Source: Certhia americana
Lineage: Eukaryota; Chordata; Aves; Passeriformes; Certhiidae
DNA: 64,000 nucleotides
Assembly: GCA_018697195.1 (NCBI GenBank)
Contig: JAGMWU010000039.1
Location: 1,007,817-1,071,816, forward strand
Reading direction: 5' to 3'
Each line of letters begins with the position of its first letter. Within the stretch, counting starts at the first letter, position 1. The translations under genes were made by a program, and so were the position numbers. Positions 40,071-55,703 of the stretch are shown here, piece by piece. The notes under the pieces were generated by a model, which was given only the letters and a program-made list of their open reading frames with translations, had not been told where the DNA came from and did no database searches.

Positions 40071-40512
40071 ACAAGAAAAGAATATTAATGCCCCATATTG
40101 ACTTTACGTTTTATGTGCAAACCAAGGGTAAGCTTTAAAAAGTTCTCATTAGTTCTCGAACCCTTTTAAAACAAGCAAACAATACCAGAAACTACATGGC
40201 ATATTTAAAACTCCATCTGTTAAAATATCAAAATCAAAGAGTTATTGACTAGATATGGCTTTTCATCCAGAGGAACAGGAACATTTTCTAAGTGTTTTAG
40301 GGTTATGGGGTAATTTCCAAACATCTAGGTCTTGCCAAATCCAAGTCAACTGCTTTCCATTCCCCCAAACCCTTCATATGATTTTAGACTATTCAGAGAC
40401 TGCTGAACAAGTGTAAAGAGCATGTTTAAAATATGGTTTCTTGGGTCCTTCATGGGTGTGGAATAACACAGGGAAACTTAAGGCAAAGTTCTTCCATTTA
40501 AGACATTTTCTA

Positions 40513-40668
40513 TCACTTCCTGTGAAAGTACAGGGGCTTGGCATTCCCAGATTCCACCTTTGGTAGCTGGTCACTGATGATTTCCACCAGCATGGCTGGA
40601 AACTCTACTTTCAGTGCCTGAGACTCTCGGAAGGTGTAGAAGCAGAATTCCAATAAGTCACTAACGAG
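40513..40668 (-). CDS. NR3C2: NR3C2 terminal coding exon (LBD helices 10-12)
   Basis: This is the last coding exon of the mineralocorticoid receptor, a nuclear steroid receptor that binds aldosterone and glucocorticoids and acts as a transcription factor. The acceptor (- strand) is ttctgtatttcag, and the reading is [19 protein letters not shown], then [18 protein letters not shown] and [14 protein letters not shown], with stop TGA at 40513-40515. The exon has 51 residues, the same as human 934-984. In human numbering it contains Cys942 and Thr945 of the steroid pocket and the AF-2 helix with Glu962, needed for coactivator binding. Human His950 is Gln here. A second stop (TAG) follows directly. 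No defect is visible. Confidence 0.98.
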   Translation of the reverse strand, partial: LVSDLLEFCFYTFRESQALKVEFPAMLVEIISDQLPKVESGNAKPLYFHRK

Positions 40669-41295
40669 CTGAAATACAGAAAGAAATACTTTTTAGGAAA
40701 ACCAGCAAGGTTTTTGCATGCAAACAACAGCTTACTGATAATTGATTATTTCCAATAAATAACATCTTACTCTGACCTGACACTCCATTTACAGGGGTTA
40801 TAAAGCAAACAAAAGAACCCAAATGCCAAAGGGCTACTTGACTCATTAAAAATCAGCAAACTAGGGAAACCCAAGAGACCACAGATTTGATTTTTCAGCC
40901 TAGCTGCACTTTTCCTTTCACTAACAGCAACTGGCCACCATGAAAACTCCAGGTCTACAAAAACAAATCCTTCTGCCCAGAGGGAAAAGATCAGCCATAA
41001 ACTATTGTACCTCTCAGCTTCAGCTGGATACACATTCATTAAATCAGATTATTTGGTTAAATTCAGTGCATTCTCCAGGGCCCACGACCTACAACTGCCA
41101 GAGCAGCTGATGTTTGCAGCTCAACAACACAACTGCTGTGTCACACAGTGGCATTTCAGGTTTTACAGTGACACAATCTACAGATTTTTTTTTGGTGGCT
41201 GTGACCTAAATGTATCTCCTAAAGCGTTTACAGTATGTTGTGCCCTTCCCAATCTTTAAGAAATGTGAAGGAATGAAGCTCATCCAGGTTCCGTG

Positions 41296-41327
41296 AGTGT
41301 GTGAACTTCCACAGCAGTTCACACACT
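41296..41327. other. 12-bp perfect stem-loop
   Basis: AGTGTGTGAACT (41296-41307) and AGTTCACACACT (41316-41327) are exact reverse complements with loop TCCACAGC. It lies in the NR3C2 last intron, about 630 bp upstream (in transcript order) of the terminal coding exon. Confidence 0.8.
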
Positions 41328-44300
41328 GTTGTGTGATTGAAGGAAAGCATCTCTGCTGTTTAAAAATCCAAGTGTTAAACTAATTTTGGCACCTTGTGTC
41401 CTTGCAGAGGACTCAAAATACTTCTGCTTGTGTAGTTTATCAAACACAAGTTTGTCATTTCAGTTCTTTCCATGTAGAATTGCACTCTGCCATAAAGCCT
41501 CTGTTAGAGTAAATAAAAGTGGACTTCTGGAAAGCAGGAAAGGAAATGAATAAAAAAATATGGGCAGCAACATTTCCATCCTGTAGCACCATACCTTATT
41601 TCAGGACTTTCACAGCTGCTCTTGCAAACATGTAAGCAGTTTATGAACATCCCAGAGAAGTGCTGAGATCACTCAAGCATGTGACTTGCTGCTATTGAGC
41701 ACTACATGAGTCTGTTTGCTAGGGCTTAGGTCATTCCTGATCATCTGGCATGTCATGAAGCAACACTAATTAATTAAACAGATGTATGCTAAATAAGTAG
41801 CACAGACTTAATCTGGTTTTCAAGGAAAAAACTGCTGATGTTCCAAGGTTTACCCATGAAGGGAAAGTTGTTACTAAAATATACCGTGTGCCAAAAATAC
41901 TCTAAACAGCACAAAACTAAAGTGAAGGAAACTGTGTCTTGGTGTGATTGCCACTCCCTCCTCCCTGCCTCTGGCATCAAACACCAGCCCTAAGCAAAGT
42001 TAGCCTTGCACCCCAGCACAGCCTTGACAATGACCCTGTGCTCCTTTCCCTAAACTTTTACATCACTGAATGTGAGAGGGGGTTGGGGTCACCTCTGTCC
42101 CACTGCCTTCTGTGCAGCTCAAGTAAATTCCTGCCTCATCACATCCACACGGAGCCTCTGGATCCAGTGAGCCAGGTCACAGGAAATCCTACCTAGAAAC
42201 TACTAATTCTGACTTCTTTGCAAGCTTTTAGTAGTACCAAGTACACACTTATGTCTGGTGAATATGCAGACAAGGGGAAATGAACAATAACACGAATGAA
42301 GGAAGCATAATCTACTCTCAATACTACTACTACTACAATAATCTACTCTCTATTCAATAAACAAGTCAGCAGTCCAGTGGGTGAAAACCAGCATGTGATC
42401 GTGGATACGATCATAGCACAGCACACTACGGATCTCACCACAGAGGAGAAAGGTTAAGTTTGTGCAACAGTTCAAAAGAAAATCCCTAGAACACTTCTAT
42501 CATGTCATACTTGGGTTTGAAGCCCTATGGATAATGCATTTTCTATACCTATTCAGCCTGATTTTCGTTCCACTTCCTTAAGGTATCTGCTTTAACATAC
42601 TTGACAATAATCATCCACATGAAGGAAAAGGGAGGATTAGGAAGCATGTGTGTCACACATGACCCCTTGTGTCACCAGGACCACAGGATTGCAGTCAGGA
42701 TCTTTTTAACTCCAGCACTGAAAGCTGCATGGCTTTTTGGGACTGGGAAGGCATTAATTTAAAACAAAGAGGAACAAATGTGGCAGAATTGAAAGCCAGC
42801 TCAGAAGTAAGAAAATGTAAACACTGTGCTAAGGTCAGACAGATAAAGCTGTGAGACCAAGAGCTGAGCCATGAGCAGGCTATTTTCTGCAGGTGTGTTC
42901 CCATGCATTTTCAAAAGTACCAGCCCCCTGCCAGCTCAGCAGCCTTGGTATGAGGATGCACTAAAAGGATGAAAAGCTCAGGTCCCACAGGCAATGCTAA
43001 TTTTGAAATTTAAGCCCTTGCTTCTGCATGCCAAACATTTGTCTGATGTAGTTTTGATTTGTAACAGGTAAATAATTTAGATGCTTTTGCTTTAAAAAGA
43101 GAAGTTCCCTCTTCAGTAAGGGTATCAAAAAGTTTGTTTTCTCATGGAATACATGAGCTCTGTCTTTGCAGTGACTGAGGCACCACAGGTGACAAGCAAG
43201 GTAACACAAGCAATCCAGCACCTCTGAATGTGCCTTATGAATTTCCTAGATCAAATATAGTCCTGGTTGTTCTTTAAAGCCTTGTAAAATCCCTGTGCTC
43301 TGAGAGCTCCTGACTACGCTTTTGCTGGCCACTTCTACCCTCTACTTCTGGTGGTTTATACTGGAAAAGCTGAGAGCTCCCCCAGTCCAGCAGTGTGACA
43401 GACAACTCCAATTTAGCAGTAAGAGTGAAAGCACACTGAGCTGTTTGCACAAACAGTGCAGTGGTGACTAGAAACATCCTGGCTTCTACGGTCTCAATAA
43501 TTTCAGCTACTGAAGCACACTTCTGAAGACTTACAGCTTGGCAGCGTAAGTAACTAAGGCCACAACCAGAACAATTCCCAATTGTCTCATCACCACCCTG
43601 CAGAGTGTGCTGCACTTCAAACATTTTCAAGGATACAGCAGTCTTAGCAATCCTGGTATTTCTACCTAATCAATTTTTGCATTTGTATGCTGTATTGAGC
43701 ACCTCTGAGAAAGAGGAGTATTAATCAAATGTAATTTTCTGTTATTAGGGTGGGGTGTCCAAAAAATGGACTTTTTCACGCATACTGTTCTTCATAATTA
43801 AAAAAAATGAATCCTTTAATGAAGTCCCTGAAGTTAATACAGTTACAGTGACCTTCGAGCACTTGCCCCATTTTTAAAGCAATAAGAATTTATTTTAGTT
43901 TGGAAATCTCACCATGATGCCTTTGCATTTTCAGAAATGGTAAGAACTATTGGATTTGCAAGGGTGCACATTTCTGTGCTTCATTTTCTCCAAATTCTCT
44001 CAGAATCTCTGAGTGTGGTATGAAAGCCCACAGTCACTTCTCCATCAGGAGCATCTCTGTGATTAAGCCTACTGAGACAGCAATTAAGGCAGCAGTAGGG
44101 TAACAACACAATGCTGAGTAATTTCTTCCTATTATTAGCTACAGCTATTACTGTCAAAAACGTCAGTGTTCTCCTGTATTAAAAAAAAAAAAAAAGACAC
44201 TCCAAATTGCCTGTCTCTGTCCCTTTCAGGAATGGGTCTCTGCCTACCCAGCTCCTTCCTCACTCAGCAGAGTCCTCGGTGAGTTTAGGACTATTGTCAC

Positions 44301-46129
44301 TTCCTGCTTTTTCCACTTTGGGCAGTGGATACAAAACTCCTGCTCCAACAACCAGGAAGGCTAAGACCTGCCAACCAGGTCTTGATTATTCTGTTATCAC
44401 GATATTCATGTTTGTTCCCAGTCCTATGAAAATCCTGTGATGAAAACCAATTATTACTCCAAAGGCTCAGGAAGGAAATTATTCCCTGGGGGATGGCATA
44501 CAGGCTGATTCTTGGAGATCCATATGTCCTTTGGTGACCCTCAGTGGCCAGTTCCTAGCTGTCTAGGAAATCCTGAACTCTAACCCAAGAGTAAAATCTT
44601 CCACCATCACAGGGAGTACAAGGAAAGACCAAGGAATGAAGCCTCTGGTTATACCTATGCAGAATACTTGGCTCATGATAGTAAGGAGTAAAAGGTGGAT
44701 AAAATACATATGGATTAGGCACTAACAGTATCTGGCAGAGCAAACATGGACCCTGGTTTTGCCTGGACAGGTGCATTTATCTGACTGAAGAACTGCACTA
44801 CTTTCTTCAGGTTTCCTTCATAACCACGTGCACACCCAAACCACAGCACCTGACACCTGGACGTGCCACAAAAGAGCCTGAGTTCAACTCGTGTTCTGTG
44901 CCTGAAGGATGCACCCACAGCATCACACACCAATGAAACATCCTCATCCCTTGGACAGTGCAAATATTTCTCCTTTACTCTTCTCCCAACAGTAGTAGGG
45001 TTCTGCCCTTCCCCAACAAACACCTATTAACATGAAGGCAGAGACCATCACAAACTGAACAGGACAATTCTTGGAGTAGCTTCTGTCTACATTAGGGAGC
45101 TGGGAATCAATTTCTCACTTGACAGATGCATATTAGCTGCTGCAACACACACCTAGCACACTCCCACATTGCTGCTGCTCTGGGAGTAGAGGCTGGATCT
45201 ATCCTCTCAATAAACAGGGAAAATGCTCACCCTGAGAATTCAGGCACTGGGACTGAAACGAGGCTCCAAATGCTCATCAACTGTGGCACACAACTTGGGC
45301 AGAGCAGTAGCAGAAGTAAGTGTACCCAAAGGTGTTGGTGACAGCTGAGGGGCTCATCTGCAGCTCTGTTCTGCAGGATTAGGAACCTGCAGAGGCACAT
45401 TTGCATCCAGCACAGCATCCCTTGCAACCCTGCCCCAGGAGGATCTGTGCCCTTATTCCCTCTGTCAGCTTTTTCAGCGTATGAAATCCTGGTGCTCTCA
45501 GCCTATGGAAAGATCCACCTCAGCTATAAAGTATTCCCTTCAGGAACCATAAAAAATTAATTATTCAGCAGCATGAGCCTTAAAGAATTTATTTTTGTTT
45601 GGCAGAAAATGTCAACAAGCAAATGACAGCGCAGGGCGCTGCCTTGCCAAGATAAGGGGAAGGTTCACATTAGGGTTTAATGTCATGGCATTGAAACAAA
45701 AGCCCTCTTCACTCAAAGTCTGTTTAGTATCAGCCAGATTGAAACCAAATTCAGCCTTTGTTCTGCAAACTGCCTAACTGTACACTGCATGGTCTCTATA
45801 TGAAATGAGGCCTGCCATGCAAGATACAGCCCCTCCTGCCAAAGCCAACAGGAGATGCTGAGGAGGATCCAAGTGAAGTTTTTGATACCATGTGCAGGAC
45901 ATCTGTTTCTAATGTTCCTGAGGGCGTTTGTCAGGCACTTCACCTCCATCCAAGTGCTGCATATGTATCTCTCCCAGAAATGCCCACGGCCATTCACAGG
46001 CACAAAACCAAAACCTTTGGTGTCTAGATAGAGAGGGGGGCTGTCCTTGCTACACTCTGGTTCTTCAGGACATGATGCACATGAGCCACCTGAAATAAGA
46101 AACATCCCTACAAGGAGGAAATATGGGAT

Positions 46130-46290
46130 CATAGAATCATTAAGGTCGGAAAAGACCTCTGAGATCACCGAGTCCAGCTGTCACCTATGTATTTTTAACT
46201 TACTCCATTATAGTTTTAGAGGATCAGAATATAACCCAGCACTGCTATGTCCACCACTAACCCACGTCCTGCTGCCTCAGCACCCATGGC
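46130..46290 (-). mobile_element. CR1 LINE fragment interrupted by 49-50 bp insert
   Basis: CATAGAATCATTAAGGTCGG, AAAAGACCTCTGAGATCACC and GAGTCCAGCTGTCA match the reverse-complemented 3' end of a CR1 family. After a foreign 49-50 bp segment (46184-46232/3) the match resumes with ACCCAGCACTGCTATGTCCA and CCACTAACCCACGTCC. The insert is not CR1 sequence, and its inverted copy lies about 0.7 kb away. Confidence 0.85.
46175..46232. repeat. Inverted repeat, left arm (58 bp)
   Basis: The arm runs from CAGCTGTCACCTATG to AGGATCAGAATAT. It is the reverse complement of 46947-47004 with 3 mismatches in 58. The first 9 bases are part of the surrounding CR1 fragment. Confidence 0.95.
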
Positions 46291-46946
46291 TTCCACACAG
46301 CACCATGCAAACAGAGAGTGACAGGGCACGCTGCAGGCAGGCTCCTAAGGCCCAGCACAGGCACAAAACCCTGTTCACCTTGTCTGCCCAGGACCTTATT
46401 TTTCAGGTGCTTTGAGGCTTTATGGATCATTAAATAAAGTTGCTGATATTTTCAAATACTTAAGTGCCTGCCTGGCCTTCTTGAAAATTTCTTTATTTCC
46501 TCAGCTCGGCACTTTTCTACCTGCACATATGTTCACTGTGTGGATGAATGATTTAGCATACTGAGCAATGTAAAACCATCTTGTTTGAGGTTTTTTTTTC
46601 CCTTCCTAATATATATAAGCCAAACATACTGTAATTTGATATTTCCACTCTCTATATTGCATATATTCCTCAGACAGATGTCTTAAAAATGAGGCTGATG
46701 AAAGCAAATCTGGAGGTGCAAAGGAGCAGGGCTTTTTATTGCTTGTCCCTAAACAGGTAAAGTGAATTCCATGAGTGATGAGATGCTGCTCTGCTCAGAT
46801 GGACAAGCTGGATACAGCAGGAGGACTAAACAAGCATGAACTGTGCACCAGCTCCTTCAGGTTTGCACTGAAAATACCAATGCTGAGACTACAGCAGCAT
46901 GTAAACATGGGGCCTCAGCTCCAGTTAAGACTGCCCAGCACCAAAT

Positions 46947-47004
46947 ATATTCCGATCCTCTCAAATTATAATGGAGTAAGTTAAAAATACATAGGTGACA
47001 GCTG
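46947..47004. repeat. Inverted repeat, right arm (58 bp)
   Basis: The arm runs from ATATTCCGATCCTCTC to CATAGGTGACAGCTG. It is the partner of 46175-46232 across a 714-bp spacer. The bases outside both ends do not match, so the repeat borders are sharp. No CR1 sequence adjoins this arm. Confidence 0.95.
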
Positions 47005-48906
47005 AAGAAGCGTTCCTCCTGGACTAAGGAACCAGGCAGAAAATTTGCATTTCACGTCGATTGAACGGAGAAATTCTGCACTAACAGGCAGTGGGGAGAG
47101 AATATTAATTCTCACTTCTCATTAATATTATCACCAGTCTAAATTTATTCTGATGGATTTCAAAACCGAAACGCAAAAAACCTCCAGTTTTAAAGAGAAA
47201 AAAATAAACAAGTGTCCCAGTTGAAAAAGTCTCCAGTATCATCTCTGAAAGGAAGTACTGTTGTGGAGACAACCGACCTTTCTAACAGAGATTGCTGACA
47301 ATGGGACTTTCTTTAAATAAAGTCCTTTGAAAGAAAGTGCTCTATTAAAACAAAAGTAATGCAAAAATAGCTTAATTAAAAATTAAATAAAATGCAAGAG
47401 CAGTCTGCTTCCTCCGGTTAGTTCAGCCCCCAATGGTTAATGCCGTGTTTTGGAAAATGTCTGTAGGACATGGGAGCGCTCTCAGTAAGCGCGAGCCTGT
47501 CATCCAGTCACCTTAACCACACAAACACTCCCCTTTCAGCAGCAAATCACAGACACTGCCTATCCTGAAGAGGATTAGAAAACTCCATAAATGCAGGGGT
47601 TTGTTATGCTGCCTCGAGGTTCAGATGTGAATTCTTGCAAATGATTTTATCACCCATCCCTTTTCTTTCCACTGAAACACTGCAACTTCCTTCGCTGGCA
47701 CTGAGCAAATGAAACCTGATCTCTGAAGAATGAGCTATTACTGCAGTACTAATAATACTCTCCCTGCCTCCCACTAAGGTTTGCAATGTTTTAATGAACA
47801 ACAGAACAATATTTGAAAAATAATTCCATATGTACATTCTGTAAACAGACCTCAGGCTCTTACACTGATTTGACCTGAAGTGCACCATACTGTACCGTCT
47901 CTGCAAAGTGAAATTTAAGTCGAGTACAAAGACGTGCATTTGTATGCAGGCTCTGAAAGCAAGTGCTGTAGCTTCTTCACGCAGCAAAGATCCTTCCCTG
48001 CCCGCCCAGAATGGTGCAGTTCGCCAGATTTTACTGGGAGGGTGATGAGCATGCTGGGAGCCCTCCTCTCATGTACCCAAACACGACTAAAGGTCATTCT
48101 CACTCTTCCCAGGAGTCTCCCATCACTGGCTGCACCGTGGCACAGCTTCAGAGAGGATGGGTGCCAGAGTGGGCTTCTCCCCAAGGACCTCTCAGGGGGC
48201 ACTAGGAAAACCCTCAGCTTGAGGAGACCTTAGTAGTTGGGTCACTTGTTTCCTCTGTAGAGGCTGCAGGCTCCCTCAGAGAAAGTTAAAGGAGATACAG
48301 CCCTGCTGCTGCAGAGGTAAATTTTGCACTTACCATTACACTGGCTGGAACCAGGTTGCTCCCAGCTAAATAGCTCAGCATTATGGACAGCCCTTCTGGA
48401 ATCTACCACACCTACAACCACTCTGTCACTCTGGGCAGAGGCACCAGCTGCCTTGGTGCTCTGAGACCTAACTTTTAGTTTCCTGCGTCATGCATCACAT
48501 CTCACACCTGAGAGATGTGGAACAACTTGTGCTGGAATAAGGCAGGGTGGCAGAAATAACCCAACAAGGAATCTTCCACTTGAAAAGTTCAAATAAAGCT
48601 TCAAACACCCAGGATGGCTCTAAGGTCTCAATACATCTTTAAAAGTCATCATTATTACAAACCCAGCTGTAAAAGATCACCAAATGAATTCTGTGTTTAC
48701 TGGCACATCAGGCATGTTGGATGTGTAATACAGTAACCCTGCACCTTTCACCTTAATGACTTCTACTTTCTTATTTTAACTTCTTAAATTCATCTAACAA
48801 CTTCTCTCAGATGTCCCTTTGAAAAGAATATGGTTGGTTTTTGTCTCCCTGTCAGTTAATACAATTAAATACTATTAGTTTACTGTAATGGAGAGATTTT
48901 TTCTTA

Positions 48907-52707
<3,801 letters not shown>

Positions 52708-52838
52708 CTGTGCTTAAGAGCAGCAGCACTTTCATGATAGTGTACTCCTCGAAGCTGAGCTGCAGGCGGACGAACTGCAGGCTGATCTGGTGCATGCCCT
52801 GGCACAGCTCGAACATTGCCGACTGGCGCATCCGCTCC
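52708..52838 (-). CDS. NR3C2: NR3C2 coding exon (LBD helices 6-8)
   Basis: The 131-nt exon is the same length as human exon 7. The - strand acceptor is gtttctgcag and the donor is ACAG|GTGAGT. It reads (E)[17 protein letters not shown] and then [18 protein letters not shown] and VLLLLST, about human residues 838-880. Met845, Leu848, Cys849 and Met852 of the steroid pocket are all present. Compared with human, EKMHQSAMYE is [10 protein letters not shown], with a Tyr-to-Phe change at 846. It is more GC- and CpG-rich than its intron surroundings, which produces open frames in the other registers. The upstream LBD and zinc-finger exons are not in the window. Confidence 0.97.
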
Positions 52839-55520
52839 CTGCAGAAACAGGGGAACAACATCCACGGCGTGAATAGGGGAGAGCACAGCCTGCAGGGGGA
52901 TCACCCAGGGGCACCACCCTGCTCCTGAACCGTTTGCAAGTGATGGCTGAGTTCACCTCGCCAGCCAGCAGACAAATGTAATTGGAGTTTTATCACTGGT
53001 GGTGTTAAAGAAGTGGCAAAAGCGTTTTAAAACGTTTTTTGAATTCCAGGGTTTCTTCAGCTCAGCCCTGGCTGATGGAAACGTGCCTGCTGAAGAGGTC
53101 AGAGCTGGTGCAACAGGGGAACCTATACCCACCCACTGAATGCATGCTCAAGATGATACACTCCCCCATCATTTGACATCCCCTGTGCAAACACTGAAAT
53201 ATTCAAAAAATTGTGTGGGTTTTTTTCCCTAAAATAGCAACCTAAACCAAACTGGAATAAAGGAATATATAAAAAAAAAAAAAGAACTCGTTCATTAACA
53301 CAGACTTCTGCCTGTTAAAATAATTAAGATACATGACTTGTATCTTTAAATATACTTTCATAAATTTAACTTCAGACCTTCTCTCTCTTCTCTGAAGTAA
53401 TCCTAGGCTAACCTATCCTGCCCAAGTTTCAGGTAGAATTAGTGAGAATTTTGCTAGATTTCTGAAGCTTCCATTTCAAATCACAACAGCGACAGCAAAG
53501 AGTCATTGAGAATTGCCTGTCTCAGCAGAAACTGTGATATATGTGTGTTTGTGTATGCAGGTATGTAGACAAGGTCCTATAATTGTTCAGTGACCACTAC
53601 TCTTCTTTATTTTTTCAGTTGCTCAAAACCAATTGTCTGTATTTCTTCTAACATTTTTTCGCATAATTGGGGAATTGGATGAAGTTCAGCTCATTATTTT
53701 AACCAAGCAACTGCTTTTTCAAATATACAAATTGGCTGGTGAAAGAGAAGAATCACACTGTGTGCAAACAAAGACTGACATAATCTTCCTGGTGTTTTAT
53801 TGCACTACTGCCAGAGCAATTTCATTTTCTTCCTTAACACTAATAAAGTGGACTCCCCATTGTTAGATGGGCTCTGCACTTTTTCCCCTGCTCCACCCTC
53901 TTTTCTTGAGACTAAGAACTTCCAGCTTCTTATTTTTTTTTTTCTTAATTAAATTTAATAGTAGGAGTAATGCCATACGTTTTTGTTTTTATTATGCATC
54001 CCAGGAGCATGGACTGCTCCCAAGAGGCTCTGAGGGATACACACTGAACACAAAAGGTGAATGATTAATAAAGGACATTTGTATTTTAAATTCTACATGT
54101 TGAAGTATAGCTCAGATGGCCAGGGACAGCAGCACTCGAAGCAAGAGCCATCTGTGACATCCATCACTACTTTTGCAGGACACCAAGGTTTGTTCCTCCA
54201 GCCTCAGAATATAAAGCCACTGCCACCATCCCTGTGTTTGACCTCTACACAGAGAAGTGCCAGGTTTTTCATCAGATATCACCAGCCACATAGCAAAAAA
54301 ATACAAAACATTATGATGTTTTGTCTCAGGTTTCTTATGCGGTTTTTTTTGGTGGCAAAACACTCTCTGTTGCAAGTCAACTGTAAAAGTGTTGACTCAA
54401 AAACTTGATTTTTAATGTTTTAATGTTGCATTGCACTTTTTCTGACATCCAAATTTCTCTGCCTTTTGTTTGTGCTTGTTTTGCTTATATACGATTCCTT
54501 AAATAGAAGAATTTTAGTTATAGTCGGGTTTTTTTTGTTAGTTATTTCTTTCTGTCTTTTAAATATTCATTTCTTTATCTACTTACAAATATTGATCTCT
54601 AGGCTTACCCTCAAGAAAAACCTGATGGCATTGTTTGTAGCGAGGTAAAATTACGCACAGAATGAGTTACTAAGTGATTTGTTTAATACACAGCAAACAC
54701 ATTATTTCAATTCAGTTTGCCACCTGAAAAATCAATCAAGTTGATTTATTACTTATTTACAAAATATTGCTAACTAAAAATTATGTAAGTAAATTCATGA
54801 CTGTATAATGGAAGATAAGCATTTTGTGGGAGCTTACAGTATTCATCTTTGTATTTGGTTTTCAGCCCTACACTGTATAGAATTAGAGGGTACAGAGCTT
54901 TTGAAAAATTCAGAGGCTAACATCACAGATATCCAACACCTTGAGAGCAGCAATGAAATAAAGCAATAGAAATATGATAAATTAAGGCATGTCAGCATAA
55001 CATGAACAAAATTATTTTTTTCCTCACGAAACACAGCAGCTAAGAATAAATGCCATCGAGTCATCACAAATGCCTTTACCATCACAAGGAAAAGTTAAAA
55101 CCAACTTTTATGTTAAAAAACCCAAAACAAACGGGTATTAAAAAAAAAAAAAAGGCAAATCCCAACAAACCATACCCAGCCCCACCTCTGACACAGCTTC
55201 TGAACCTCTCAGCAGGAAAAACCGAGGACATGAAGATCTGGAATATAAGGGCACGTATCTTCTGGGGACATTTAAGAAGGTAAGTACATTTAAGTATCAA
55301 AAGGCGTGCAGCCAAAGCTCTGAATCCGCTATTTGGATACGCATTCACAAGTGGTGTCATTAGCTCGGTTTAGCTTAATCCTCCTTCATAATAAACGCTT
55401 TAAACTTTACACCTTAAGTTAATCCATCTTAAGTTCCCTGAGTGTCTCCTTACAGGCTTAAAGCAATGCCCAGCGCAGTTTGTCTGACCTTGCCTGCAGC
55501 CCTGTGAACAGGCAGGGTGT

Positions 55521-55703
55521 CCGGCCATTCCCAGCACAGCCACTGGCCATTCCCAGCACAGCCACTGGCCATTCCCACCCCAGCCACTGGCCATTCCCAC
55601 CCCAGNNNNNNNNNNCAGCCACTGGCCATTCCCACCCCAGCCACTGGCCATTCCCACCCCAGCCATCGGCCATTCCCACCCCAGCCATCGGCCATTCTCA
55701 CCG
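55521..55703. repeat. 22-bp minisatellite with assembly gap
   Basis: Unit CCACTGGCCATTCCCACCCC+AG occurs in about eight visible copies. The first copies carry CCCAGCACAG and the last carry CCATCGG, giving three sequence variants arranged in order. Ten N at 55606-55615 interrupt the array, so copy number is unknown. Because 22 is not a multiple of 3, the repeat reads open in several frames, all artefactual. The NR3C2 sense strand carries closely spaced G runs (CTGGGGTGGGAATGG). Confidence 0.97.

Larger units (their letters stand above)
36965..40512 (-). other. NR3C2: NR3C2 3' UTR (predicted, about 3.5 kb)
   Basis: This AT-rich region downstream of the NR3C2 stop has no exon-like sequence and ends at an AATAAA on the - strand. 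A long AT-rich 3' UTR is known for this gene in mammals. It carries an alternating TG/TA repeat at 40003-40040, a T10A10 palindrome at 38219-38242, and a second possible AATAAA near 37871-37876 that would give a shorter form. Exact ends are inferred. Confidence 0.7.

Noticed and set aside
45713..46415. Overlapping 151-codon (-) and 122-codon (+) frames
   Set aside because: They run through CR1 and intron sequence. Neither shows splice-compatible borders or similarity to a known family.
55521..55703. CRISPR-like regularly repeated 22-bp unit
   Set aside because: The copies are head to tail with no spacers, in a vertebrate intron, so this is a minisatellite.
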